Below are positions 9,305 to 17,925 of a DNA stretch of 64,000 nucleotides, piece by piece. Each line of letters opens with the position of its first letter. Position 1 is the stretch's first letter. The translations under genes and the position numbers were made by a program. The stretch spans positions 27,088 through 91,087 of the forward strand of contig JBGCFD010000154.1 of the NCBI GenBank assembly GCA_045106765.1, given 5' to 3'. Source of the DNA: CAJQQY01 sp045106765. GTDB taxonomy: Bacteria; Bacteroidota; Bacteroidia; Chitinophagales; Saprospiraceae. Under the pieces are notes generated by a model. That model worked only from the letters and a program-made list of their open reading frames with translations. It ran no database searches and was not told the DNA's origin.

Positions 9305-9983
9305 GCCGCTGGTTTATCGGAAGGAACGAAAGTACGCCTTAGCCAATACTGATTTGGGGTGGGTGGAAACGATTGTGCGAAGTCATCCATCGATGTTTTT
9401 TCGACCTTTTCCAGCGAGGTATATTAATAATATTTATTTCGATACACCAAGCTTTGGAAATTATAATGACAATCAAGTAGGATCGCCATTGCGACATAAA
9501 TTTCGGATAAGATGGTATGGCGAACAATTCGGATTAATTGAAAAACCTGTTTTGGAGATAAAAATAAAGAAAGGTTGTTCGGGGGCGAAGCGACACTTCT
9601 CGTTAACCCCCATTCTTTTGAAAAAAGGAATCTCCAAAGCAGACCTTAAAATGGTTTTTGAAAAGTCGGATTTACCCTTGGAGATTCAGGAATCTCTTAA
9701 GTTTTTGGAACCGACTTTGCTCAACCGATATTTTCGAAAATATTATTTATCGGCGAATCGAAAATTTCGAGTAACGCTTGATACGCAATTGCGATATACT
9801 CGAATTTCTGCACATCAAAATTATTTTTTACGAATTGCAAAAAACGATTCTGATGTAGTGATGGAAATGAAGTATGATGTGGAAGATGACCAAGCGGCAG
9901 GGAGAGTGAGTAGTGGATTTCCATTTCGATTAACGAAAAATTCGAAGTACGTGAATGGGGTTGATCATCTTGATTTATGGTAG
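9273..9983 (+). CDS. VTC-domain (polyphosphate polymerase-like) protein
   Basis: 236 residues, a normal length for stand-alone bacterial VTC domains. The triphosphate-tunnel pattern is visible: RKERKYAL near residue 17, YINNIYFDTP, KFRIRWYGE, LEIKIKKG (about 91-98), a long helical middle, RVTLDTQLRYT, and VMEMKYDV near the end. The repeated E-x-K strands are the catalytic signature of this fold. The eukaryotic VTC4 core makes polyphosphate from ATP; bacterial relatives are largely uncharacterised. The start lies inside the CotH-like gene (32-base overlap). No membrane segment is present, so it probably works at the inner face beside the DUF4956 protein. Confidence 0.88.
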   Translation: MEPSTERAVSKPLVYRKERKYALANTDLGWVETIVRSHPSMFFRPFPARYINNIYFDTPSFGNYNDNQVGSPLRHKFRIRWYGEQFGLIEKPVLEIKIKKGCSGAKRHFSLTPILLKKGISKADLKMVFEKSDLPLEIQESLKFLEPTLLNRYFRKYYLSANRKFRVTLDTQLRYTRISAHQNYFLRIAKNDSDVVMEMKYDVEDDQAAGRVSSGFPFRLTKNSKYVNGVDHLDLW

Positions 9984-9997
9984 TTGTTATTTAGGGG

Positions 9998-10079
9998 ACA
10001 TTTCATATTGTTGCAAAAGAGCTTTTAGTACTCAAATAACTAAGAGTATTTCTGTAAAAAAAACGACATCTTGAAATGT
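9998..10079. repeat. Imperfect intergenic palindrome
   Basis: Outer arms are acatttca (9998-10005) and tgaaatgt (10072-10079), with inner arms tactc (10028-10032) and gagta (10044-10048). The segment aaaagagc...tcaaataact resembles one just upstream of the glycosyltransferase at 11369 (11332-11362). The function is not evident. Confidence 0.35.
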
Positions 10080-10172
10080 ATCTTATTCAATGCTATTAAA
10101 AGAGCCAGATAATAACATTAACTTTAAAATCCATTATTGAATCGTTCCTCAACCACCAAAAAAGATTATAAA

Positions 10173-11102
10173 ATGAATAAAATCTCAAATTCCAAAATCT
10201 TCAAGACATCCGTAAAAGTATTGTTATTTTTTATGACTATTTATGGATGTGGTCCTAATGAACTTGGCGACGGGACGTTAGTACTCGACCCTCCGCCTGT
10301 GTCAACGAATTTGACCGAGGTAACAGCTTGGACATGGGATACGATTACGATACCTCCTTATTCTTATCCAGATGGAGCGGCATTTGGGCCAGGACTTTTT
10401 ATTAATACAGCTTACGATACTATGGGGGTTTCGATAGTCGGTGATCGCATGAAATTTGATCTTAATCCAATAGATCCAGCACCACCTGCGGGTAGTGCGA
10501 GTCCTCATAATTATCGAAGTGAAATTCATACTGATCCTTGGCAAATTAATCACCCACTAGCGACGGAACAATGGATTGGTTGGCGATATTATTTTTCGGA
10601 TGATTATGTAATTGATCCAACTTCACCAATTACGATTTATCAAAATCATCCTGGGATTGGAGGATTGTCGCCAATGCTTGAATTAGAAATTGCAGGTTTA
10701 AATGATCCTGCACCAGCACAAGGAGGAGAGATTCAAGTGGTTAATGTCAATAATAGAATTATTTATCCAGTTACACCAACGGCAGGGAGTACATTAGATG
10801 TAGTGATTCATATAGTTTATGGTTTAGGAAATGATGGACTGACTCAAGTATGGCTGAATGGACAATTATATCATGATGAAATTGAGCAAACTGTTTATAC
10901 AAACTATCCTTGGGGTGGAAATAATAAATGGGGAATTTATCATCATACATTTAAAAACAGTCCAGCTGATGTGCAAGCTTCAATTAATGCGGGAGCAGGA
11001 TTTGTGAAGATAGATATGGGAACGTTGCGAATGATAACTAGGGCGCCAGGTCATCCAGAATATAAATTGAATGCATACGATTTAGTAAAACCAGGTCAAT
11101 AA
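10173..11102 (+). CDS. Lipoprotein, probable polysaccharide lyase (heparin lyase I-like)
   Basis: 309 residues from the ATG at 10173. An ATG at 10137 is also in frame, but the later one gives a normal lipoprotein signal (KVLLFFMTIYGC, cysteine 26). After a Pro/Thr-rich linker, the strand-rich body contains NYRSEIHTDPW, EQWIGWRYYFSDDY, MLELEIAG and VWLNGQLYHDEIEQT. This resembles the Polysacc_lyase (PF14099, jelly-roll) family that cleaves uronic-acid polymers. The similarity is by eye, so the activity is tentative. Being in a polysaccharide locus, it could trim or release the polymer made by its neighbours. Confidence 0.6.
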   Translation: MNKISNSKIFKTSVKVLLFFMTIYGCGPNELGDGTLVLDPPPVSTNLTEVTAWTWDTITIPPYSYPDGAAFGPGLFINTAYDTMGVSIVGDRMKFDLNPIDPAPPAGSASPHNYRSEIHTDPWQINHPLATEQWIGWRYYFSDDYVIDPTSPITIYQNHPGIGGLSPMLELEIAGLNDPAPAQGGEIQVVNVNNRIIYPVTPTAGSTLDVVIHIVYGLGNDGLTQVWLNGQLYHDEIEQTVYTNYPWGGNNKWGIYHHTFKNSPADVQASINAGAGFVKIDMGTLRMITRAPGHPEYKLNAYDLVKPGQ

Positions 11103-11320
11103 AAGAATTTCAAGGTTTAAATTCTTGAAGGATCAAACAGATTTTTTTATTGTAAAAGCATTGTTATGTGTTGAAGTTCTAACAATGCTCATCATAGGAA
11201 ATTAAGTAGAATAAAATAGAAGTGCCGAATCGAAATGATTAATAAGTAATTTTAGTTTTTTCTCTAGTCAGAGAAAAAGAATATTAAAATTTCACTTATG
11301 CTAATTTCGATTCGGCATTT
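11103..11320. repeat. Three consecutive palindromes downstream of the lipoprotein gene
   Basis: Hairpin 1 pairs aagaattt with aaattctt (about 11104-11127). Hairpin 2 pairs agcattgtta (11157-11166) with taacaatgct (11180-11189). Palindrome 3 pairs aagtgccgaatcgaaat (11220-11236) with its reverse complement at 11304-11320, one mismatch, and contains an inner hairpin tttttctct/agagaaaaa around 11256-11279. The whole gap before the next glycosyltransferase is taken up by them. Only weak T-runs are present. Confidence 0.65.
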
Positions 11321-11368
11321 ACTTTTTTGTAAAAGAGAGCTTAGGAACTATTCAAATAACTTTTTAAA

Positions 11369-12571
11369 ATGAGTCAAAAAGATATAAAACCTTTTCATGT
11401 AATTTATTTAGGAGAAAGCGGATTTCCTTATGGGTTAGCTGCTATTCAAAAATTAATTATGATTAGTAAAGCGTTAATTGGTGCTGGCGCAGAAGTTACT
11501 GTCATCAATCGAAAAGGATTTTTTGATCCAAGTAAACCTGTCGATATTCCATTGGAAGGTGAGGTGGAAGGCATTAAATATATTTATACTTCAGGCACAG
11601 TTTACAAACCAAAATCATTTTTTCCTAGAAATATTCAAAAGCTTCGAGGCATCATTAAAGAGTTTTTCTATTTGCGAAAACTCAAAAAAGAAAATAATCT
11701 TGGAGCAGCAATTATCTCTTGTCATCATTTTGGGCAGACTGTTTTGTATCGAATTTATGGATGGATTTTAGGTTTTCCAATTGTGCTCAATTATGTGGAG
11801 TGGGCTTCAGCGATGCAGCATCGAAAAGGGTGGAAGGTTCAAATCAACGATTATCTTTTTGATAATTGGTTGGTGCAAAAGATGGATGGTGCATTTCCAA
11901 TTAGTGAAGTATTGATTGATAATTTTAAAAAAATAGCACCGTCTAAACCGCAGTTTAAGATTCCAATTTTATGTGACTATGAGGAGTTTAATATTCCGAA
12001 GGTGAAAAGAGATCACCCTTATTTTTTGTATTGTGGAGCATTGGTTTATCGAGAAGTAGTTGATTTTATTTTGGAGGCATTTGATCAATTACCTGCTGAG
12101 CCAAGGATGGATTTGTATCTTATTTTGGGAGGAGGTGAAGAATCAGATCTCAAAAAACTCCAAAGAGATATTAAAGGATTAAAAGAAAAAGATCGAGTCA
12201 AGATTTTCCGAAATATTCCTCGGGAGGATATTCCAGTACATTTTAAAGGAGCTGCTGCTTTGCTGATTCCTTTGCGAGATACCATCCAAGATGCAGCAAG
12301 ATTTCCACATAAAATTGGCGAATATGTGGCTACTGGAAATCCGATGATTGCGACGAACTATGGAGAGGTGAAACATTATTTTAAGGATGGAGAGAATGCA
12401 TTTATTGCAGACAGTTATGATGTTGCTGCCTATGCAGAAAAAATGAAAGAGGTGATTGAAAATCCAAAGTTAGCAATAGAAGTCGGTCTAAAAGGGCAAG
12501 AATTATGTTTGCAAAAATTTAATTATGTCCATTATGGAGAATCAATAAAAACGTTTTTAGAAAAAATGTAA
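11369..12571 (+). CDS. GT4-family glycosyltransferase
   Basis: 400 residues with the two-domain GT-B layout. The N-terminal half starts HVIYLGESGFPYGLAAIQKL and the C-terminal half has YFLYCGALVYREVVDFILEAF, LILGGGEESDLKKL and AAALLIPLRDT. This is followed by FPHKIGEYVATGNPMIATNYGE, where the family has its donor-binding acidic motif. These enzymes use nucleotide-activated sugars at the cytoplasmic face of the membrane. It is followed by a second GT4 and a NodB deacetylase on the same strand, so it probably adds one sugar of the repeat unit. Donor and acceptor are unknown. Confidence 0.88.
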   Translation: MSQKDIKPFHVIYLGESGFPYGLAAIQKLIMISKALIGAGAEVTVINRKGFFDPSKPVDIPLEGEVEGIKYIYTSGTVYKPKSFFPRNIQKLRGIIKEFFYLRKLKKENNLGAAIISCHHFGQTVLYRIYGWILGFPIVLNYVEWASAMQHRKGWKVQINDYLFDNWLVQKMDGAFPISEVLIDNFKKIAPSKPQFKIPILCDYEEFNIPKVKRDHPYFLYCGALVYREVVDFILEAFDQLPAEPRMDLYLILGGGEESDLKKLQRDIKGLKEKDRVKIFRNIPREDIPVHFKGAAALLIPLRDTIQDAARFPHKIGEYVATGNPMIATNYGEVKHYFKDGENAFIADSYDVAAYAEKMKEVIENPKLAIEVGLKGQELCLQKFNYVHYGESIKTFLEKM

Positions 12572-12658
12572 ATGTATTGTTAAGTCAGTGGGATTAACCA
12601 TTTTGTAAGTGTTCAGTAAAGCTAAATTTTAGTTTCGTTTTCAATGTATATAGATAGA

Positions 12659-12718
12659 GTCGCAGAGGGTTCTTAGGAGGAAGATTTAAAGAAATTTGCG
12701 TCTCTCTGTCTCTGCGTT
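12659..12718. repeat. Short intergenic palindrome with repeated tctctg words
   Basis: The left arm cgcagag and right arm ctctgcg are separated by about 45 bases. The right side carries the internal near-repeat gcgtctctctgtctctgcg. It lies between two co-directional glycosyltransferase genes. It is of the same style as other intergenic palindromes in the window. Confidence 0.4.
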
Positions 12719-12732
12719 AAATTTTTTTTCAA

Positions 12733-13851
12733 ATGAAAAAGAAAAAAGTAGTAATTTTTGGAGTTAAATATTTTCCATCAAAAGGCGGAACAAGCCGAGT
12801 GGTTGAAAATCTATTATGGGAAATGAAAGATCATTTCAACATCACCATCTATTGCTATAAAAATGAACAAGCAGCAGATTATATGGAAGGAGTGAAAACG
12901 ATACAGTTTTCTGAGACGCCAATAAAGGGTGTTGGGGTTTTTATGTTTTTTTTCAAATGTTTTTTTCATTTGATGTGGAATGGAAAGTATGATATAGTTC
13001 ATTTACATAAAATGGATGGAGCGTTTTTTTTACCACTTTTAAATTTGAAATTTAAAACGGTGGCGACTTCTCATGGGTTACCTTATTTGAATGATAAATG
13101 GTCGAGTGGTGCGAAATTTTATTTCCGAAGAGTGGAAGAAATATTTATGCGATCGAACACAAAGCTTACTTCTGTTTCAAAAACGCAAGTAGAATATTTT
13201 GACGAAAAATATAAGAGAAAGATTCTGCATATTCCAAATGGTATTCATCCAATTGAAAAAGTACAACCTGAATTTGCGGATGAAATTTTAAAAGAAAACA
13301 AAGTAGAAGGAGAGTATTTATTTTTTGCAGCTCGTCGATTGATACCTCTTAAAGGTTGTCATACTTTGATTGATGCTTTGAAAAAAATAGATTATCAAGG
13401 TACTTTAGTCATTGCTGCTGACATTGAACAATTGCCAAGTTATACACAAGAATTAAAAAAATCAGCGGAAGGAATAAAAGTGAAATTTGTAGGATATGTT
13501 TCTGACTTGAAAGTGTTGAATGCGTTGATTGCTCGGTCTAAATTTTTCGTTTTTCCTTCCGAGTTAGAAGCGATGTCGATGATGTTGTTGGAAGTGGGAA
13601 GTGTTGGGACGCCAATGATTTGTAGTGACATTCCTCAAAATACCGCAGTTTTAGAAAGTGGCCAAGTCTTGTTTTTTGAATCAAAAAATGCAGATGACTT
13701 GGCAGAAAAAATAAACTGGGCTTTTGAAAATGAGGATAGGATGAACAGTTTTGCAAAAAATGCCAAACTAGTTATTGAAGAGAAATATTTGGTTTCAAGA
13801 GTGGCGGAAAAATATATCGACTTATATAATGAAGTAATTTCTCATGGGTAA
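12733..13851 (+). CDS. GT4-family glycosyltransferase
   Basis: 372 residues. The N-terminal domain begins VVIFGVKYFPSKGGTSRVVENLL, a glycine-rich loop typical of GT4 enzymes. The linker LHIPNGIHP leads to the C-terminal domain with YLFFAARRLIPLKGCHTLIDAL and FPSELEAMSMMLLEVGSVGTPMI, which contains the E-x7-E signature. No membrane segment is seen. The stop overlaps the start of the NodB gene by 8 bases, so the two are translationally coupled. It is probably a cytoplasmic enzyme building the lipid-linked repeat unit; donor sugar unknown. Confidence 0.9.
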   Translation: MKKKKVVIFGVKYFPSKGGTSRVVENLLWEMKDHFNITIYCYKNEQAADYMEGVKTIQFSETPIKGVGVFMFFFKCFFHLMWNGKYDIVHLHKMDGAFFLPLLNLKFKTVATSHGLPYLNDKWSSGAKFYFRRVEEIFMRSNTKLTSVSKTQVEYFDEKYKRKILHIPNGIHPIEKVQPEFADEILKENKVEGEYLFFAARRLIPLKGCHTLIDALKKIDYQGTLVIAADIEQLPSYTQELKKSAEGIKVKFVGYVSDLKVLNALIARSKFFVFPSELEAMSMMLLEVGSVGTPMICSDIPQNTAVLESGQVLFFESKNADDLAEKINWAFENEDRMNSFAKNAKLVIEEKYLVSRVAEKYIDLYNEVISHG

Positions 13852-14905
13852 TTTTAATAAAAAGAAGATCATATCGAAAGTTGCACCTGTTATTTCGGGA
13901 TTGCAACTGTATCGATTATTTGAACCTTTTTATTCAGGGATGGGGCAGATTTTAACTTTTCATCGAGTGGTTAAAGAGACGATGGATTTAAGAATTCATA
14001 ATCATCAAAGTCTTGAAGTTACTCCGGAGCAATTGGAACAAACGATTCTTTTTTATAAAAAAAAGAATTACGCATTTTTTTCACTCGATGATTTACATCA
14101 TGCATTGACGGTAGAAAAACCAAAACAAAAGTTTGTCGTTTTTACTTTTGATGATGGTTATCGTGATAATTTTACCAATGCTTATCCAATTTTAAAAAAG
14201 CATAATATTCCATTTTGCATATATGTAACAACTAATTTCCCTGATCAAAAAGCGATCCTTTGGTGGTATCTTTTGGAAGATTTTTTAAGAGAAAAAACGA
14301 GTGTTAATTTTCATTGGAATAGCAAAGAGTATTTGATTTCATCTAAAACGATTGCAGAAAAAGAAATGGCCTTTGATCAAATTAGAACCTTGCTGAATCA
14401 ATCTTTTTCTAAAGGAAATTTCCAAGAAATGTTAGCGGTAGTTTTTGGGAAAAAGGAATCAGATTATTTGTCCTACGTAAAAAAAATGGCGATGAGTTGG
14501 GAGGAGATAAAATTAATCTCACAAGATCCACTCGTGACAATTGGAGCGCACACCATCAATCATTTTCCACTCACAAAGTTAGATTCTAGTGATTTGGAAT
14601 TTGAGATTTCAGAATCAAAAAGAATACTAGAAAAATATATCCAACAACCTGTCGAACATTTTGCTTATCCGTTTGGGAAAGTAGTGGAGGCTTCTTTTCG
14701 AGAGTTTGAAATGGTTAAATCGCTAGGGATAAAAACGGCGACCACTACTCGAATAGGAAATATTTTTTCTGAGCATAAAGATTACTTGGAATGTTTACCG
14801 AGAATTAGTCTCAATCGGGTTTCCACTTCGTATGTATTAAATATGCAGGCAAGTGGAATGTTACCCTTTATTTATCACAAAGGGAAAAAAGTTATATCGA
14901 ATTGA
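13844..14905 (+). CDS. Polysaccharide deacetylase (NodB homology, CE4)
   Basis: 353 residues. The metal-binding and catalytic signatures of carbohydrate esterase family 4 are present: TFDDGYRDNF (101-110, two aspartates), GAHTINH (H-x3-H type, about 225-231) and FAYPFGK. There is no clear signal peptide. Some CE4 members in polysaccharide operons act on lipid-linked intermediates or sit with the synthase. It would remove acetyl groups from N-acetylated sugars. The coupling to the preceding GT4 (8-base overlap) supports a role on that enzyme's product. Confidence 0.9.
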   Translation: MGNFNKKKIISKVAPVISGLQLYRLFEPFYSGMGQILTFHRVVKETMDLRIHNHQSLEVTPEQLEQTILFYKKKNYAFFSLDDLHHALTVEKPKQKFVVFTFDDGYRDNFTNAYPILKKHNIPFCIYVTTNFPDQKAILWWYLLEDFLREKTSVNFHWNSKEYLISSKTIAEKEMAFDQIRTLLNQSFSKGNFQEMLAVVFGKKESDYLSYVKKMAMSWEEIKLISQDPLVTIGAHTINHFPLTKLDSSDLEFEISESKRILEKYIQQPVEHFAYPFGKVVEASFREFEMVKSLGIKTATTTRIGNIFSEHKDYLECLPRISLNRVSTSYVLNMQASGMLPFIYHKGKKVISN

Positions 14906-15244
14906 GAAGTTCTTTTGTCGTTTCAAAAACAATGAAATTACACCAAGTTGGAAAGGGTTGGATTATTGATCGAAAGTTTTTATTTTTATAGAGAGATCGA
15001 AATTTTTTTGAGTAGATCTAAGACTTACTTTAAAACAACTTTGTTTTAGAGTTGTTTTAAATGTTCCACTTACCGTTAAATCCAATTCAACTGATTTTAT
15101 TCCTTCTAACTGTTGCTTAAAGTGATAACTCAAAGGAAATAAAGAATAAAAAATTTACAGTACTTATAAATTATTGACTACATATTCTTCAATATGGATT
15201 AGTTTTCTAGTCCAGTTTTAGTTTAATCCTCGAAAAAAAAGATC
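14906..15244. other. 339-base non-coding gap with one hairpin
   Basis: No gene is visible. A clean hairpin pairs ttaaaacaact (15030-15040) with agttgttttaa (15050-15060). It is not followed by a T-run. Upstream, gatcgaaagttttt and gatcgaaattttt form a short direct repeat (14968-15008). A promoter for the phosphoesterase gene must lie here, but none stands out. Confidence 0.5.
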
Positions 15245-16816
15245 ATGAAACGTATTTTATTTTTATTAATTAGTTGTTCTATTTCTATTCAAGTAGTCGC
15301 TCAGAATTTCTCTATTATAGTGATGCCTGATACACAACATTATTGTGATTTTGGACCAACTGCGAATGCAATTTTTTCAGCACAAACCCAATGGATCGTA
15401 GATACCTTAGATGAGTTAAACGTTGTTTTTGTTACTGGTCTGGGAGATATTGTTCAAAATGCTCAACTTACATCCGAATGGGATCTTGCTGATGATGCCT
15501 ATAGTTTAATTGAAGATCCTGCAACAACCTTACTAACGCATGGTATTCCTTATGGTTTGGTAGTAGGAAATCATGATCAATGGCCAAAGAGAACTCCTGG
15601 AGCTACTACTAATTTTAATTCATATTTTGGGGTAAGTCGATTTTCTGGTCGGAGTTATTATGGAGGAGGTTTCCCTGCGACAAAGAATGATAATAGCTAT
15701 CAATTATTTAGTGGAGGTGGAATGGACTTCATCATCATTCATATCGAATTTGATGAGAGTGATAACCCACCTAATCAAAGTCAATTAGATGTAATAGATT
15801 GGGCTGATGGTTTATTGACAACTCATAGTGATCGAAGAGCTATAATTTCTTCTCATTATATTATAGATAGAGGGAATCAAGCAGATGGAGATGCCGATTT
15901 TGGTGACCAAGGAGAAAGAATTTTTGATTCGTTATCTCGTCATGAAAACCTTTTTTTAATGCTAGGTGGACATGAAGCAACTGAAGGAGAAAGAGTGGAT
16001 TCAGTAGGGCCAACTGGAAATAAGCATGCTATTTACACGCTTCTTTCTGACTATCAGAATCAACCCAATGGAGGGAATGGTTGGCTTCGAATCATGGAGT
16101 TTATACCATCAGAAGATAGTATTAAAGTTTCAACATACTCACCTACTTTGGACGCTTATGGTGATACTCCTTTTGACGAAATGGGAGAGATAAATGTTGC
16201 TAACTCATTCGGAGGAGATGGATCTATCTCAGCTCCATTTAAGTTACACTATGAAATGACTCCTGCTCCTCTTCCTGTCGAACTAGTTGATTTTAAAGTA
16301 AGAAAAGAAGGTAAAGAATCTTTAATAAGTTGGGAGACTGCTTCGGAGGATAATAACAAAGGTTTTGAAATTCAAAAAAGTACTGATGGAGAGCGTTGGG
16401 AAAAATTAACATGGATAGATGGATATGGTACTACTACTAATACGCAATCATATTCTTATGTTGATACTGAACCACATCGTGGAGATAATTATTATCGACT
16501 TCGGCAAGTAGATTTCGATGATAAGGAAGATTTTTCCGCAGTTAGAGTGGTGACTTTTGATTTTGTTTTGGAAGCTCCAGTTATTTATCCTAATCCAGTT
16601 TTGGATGAACTAACGATTGAAATGCCAAGTATTAATACTGGAAAAGTAACTTTTGAAATTAGAGATATTAATGGAAGAGTGATTATGAATGAGAGAGTAA
16701 ATTTAGAAGATGAAATTCATAAAATTAATACCAGTAGTTTGATACCTGGAATATATTATCTCGATATTCAATCTCAATCTTCTTTAACTTCTTATCCATT
16801 TACCAAAACGAAGTAG
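15245..16816 (+). CDS. Secreted metallophosphoesterase with T9SS sorting domain
   Basis: 523 residues. Signal peptide 1-20 (cut after VVAQ). The calcineurin-like phosphoesterase domain spans about 22-300 with the metal ligands in MPDTQH (27-32), GLGDI (66-70), GNHDQ (108-112), SSHYI and GGHEA. Residues about 335-440 form a fibronectin-like strand domain (PLPVELVDFKVRKEGKESL...YYRLRQVDFDD), common before type IX tails. The end, from YPNPVLDELTIE, is a type A T9SS C-terminal sorting domain with SLIPGIYYLDI. It should be exported and attached to or released from the cell surface. The substrate is unknown. Confidence 0.92.
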   Translation: MKRILFLLISCSISIQVVAQNFSIIVMPDTQHYCDFGPTANAIFSAQTQWIVDTLDELNVVFVTGLGDIVQNAQLTSEWDLADDAYSLIEDPATTLLTHGIPYGLVVGNHDQWPKRTPGATTNFNSYFGVSRFSGRSYYGGGFPATKNDNSYQLFSGGGMDFIIIHIEFDESDNPPNQSQLDVIDWADGLLTTHSDRRAIISSHYIIDRGNQADGDADFGDQGERIFDSLSRHENLFLMLGGHEATEGERVDSVGPTGNKHAIYTLLSDYQNQPNGGNGWLRIMEFIPSEDSIKVSTYSPTLDAYGDTPFDEMGEINVANSFGGDGSISAPFKLHYEMTPAPLPVELVDFKVRKEGKESLISWETASEDNNKGFEIQKSTDGERWEKLTWIDGYGTTTNTQSYSYVDTEPHRGDNYYRLRQVDFDDKEDFSAVRVVTFDFVLEAPVIYPNPVLDELTIEMPSINTGKVTFEIRDINGRVIMNERVNLEDEIHKINTSSLIPGIYYLDIQSQSSLTSYPFTKTK

Positions 16817-16839
16817 TAAAAAAAAAATCTGCATGACGA

Positions 16840-16889
16840 ATAAATAACAATGTGCTTACATTTTTTAATTTAAGCGCATTGTTATTTAT
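16840..16889. terminator. Bidirectional terminator-like hairpin
   Basis: A 19-base arm at 16840-16858 (ataaataacaatgtgctta) pairs with 16871-16889 with one mismatch. It lies between the convergent phosphoesterase and xdhC genes, so it can serve both. There is a weak T/A-rich flank. Confidence 0.7.
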
Positions 16890-16911
16890 ACAGCTATAAG
16901 GCGATGAAGTC

Positions 16912-17877
16912 TTATTTCTCTCGATTAGTTTCCCCAATAATTTCCGCAGCAATACTTATTGCAATTTCTTGAGGAGTCTTGCTAAAAATTTTTAGCCCAA
17001 TTGGCGTAAAAATATGTTCATAAGATTTTTTTGAAAAACCTTCCATTTCTAATTCTTCCAGCAGCGTTTTTATTTTTGCTTTGCTGCCCATCATACCAAT
17101 GTAGAAAAAATCTTTCCCCAATAACTGCTTTAAAACGATTTTATCAGGACGATAACCAAAAGTCATAATGACTACAAAATCATCTTGACAATTTTCAAGT
17201 TGAGTGCCTATGGAATCATAAGAGATGAGATGTTTTTCATGACAAAAATTATTTTCTTGGAGCGTATTGATTGCTTCTCGGTCATCATATATTTTTATAT
17301 GAAATCCTAAAAAATTCATGACCTCCGATAATGCCAAGCTAACATGACCTCCTCCAAAAATATGGATGACTTTTTGTTGATTCATTTTTTCGATATAAGA
17401 CCAATCTGCATTAATTTCATTTTGATGAAAACCAATTGGAATAGTCAAATCATTTTTTGAAATAATAGAAATTCCTTTTTTGGAAAAAAATAAATAATCT
17501 GATTTTTTTGATTCAATGGACTTTTCTATTTGCTGAAGTAACGCTGTGTTTTTTTTATAAAAAGGAAAAAATGCAATGATTTGATTTCCAGAACAAATCA
17601 TTCCTGATTGTTGAGTGGAATGAATTTTATCGTGGTATTGAAATTTGAGTTCGACCGTAGTTTCTATTTTAGATAATTTCTGCTTCGAAAGTTCCACTAA
17701 TTTATGTTCCATGATTCCGCCGCCGATGCTTCCGAAAAGTTGTCCATCATTGGCAATAGCCATTTGAAAACCTTGTCTTCCAGGTGAGCTACCTTCACTA
17801 TGTACTACTTGTAAAAGCATTGTTGGAATGTCAGCTTGTAACTTTTGGAGGATGAATTTTATGGTGGTTAGTTTCAT
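16912..17877 (-). CDS. xdhC: XdhC family molybdenum cofactor insertion/maturation factor
   Basis: 321 residues. The N-terminal XdhC/CoxI domain is recognisable: VVHSEGSSPGRQGFQMAI, then GSIGGGIMEHKLVE (about 50-63). The C-terminal Rossmann domain has HIFGGGHVSLALSEV, YDDREAI and MTFGYRPDKIVLKQLL, ending GMMGSKAKIKTLLEEL. XdhC binds molybdenum cofactor and inserts it, after sulfuration, into xanthine dehydrogenase. It is the last gene of the guaD-xdhA-xdhB-xdhC set, 48 bases after xdhB. Length and motifs are normal. Confidence 0.93.
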   Translation of the reverse strand: MKLTTIKFILQKLQADIPTMLLQVVHSEGSSPGRQGFQMAIANDGQLFGSIGGGIMEHKLVELSKQKLSKIETTVELKFQYHDKIHSTQQSGMICSGNQIIAFFPFYKKNTALLQQIEKSIESKKSDYLFFSKKGISIISKNDLTIPIGFHQNEINADWSYIEKMNQQKVIHIFGGGHVSLALSEVMNFLGFHIKIYDDREAINTLQENNFCHEKHLISYDSIGTQLENCQDDFVVIMTFGYRPDKIVLKQLLGKDFFYIGMMGSKAKIKTLLEELEMEGFSKKSYEHIFTPIGLKIFSKTPQEIAISIAAEIIGETNREK

Positions 17878-17925
17878 AACTAGTTAGGTGTCGAATACCT
17901 TAAAGATATTCAATACCTATTGAGG

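Noticed and set aside
9067..9390. 107-codon minus-strand frame across the CotH/VTC junction
   Set aside because: Antisense of two recognised coding regions that already overlap.
17880..17925. Palindrome between xdhB and xdhC
   Set aside because: The words gtgtcgaatacct and attcaatacct are partial direct repeats, not a convincing inverted repeat.
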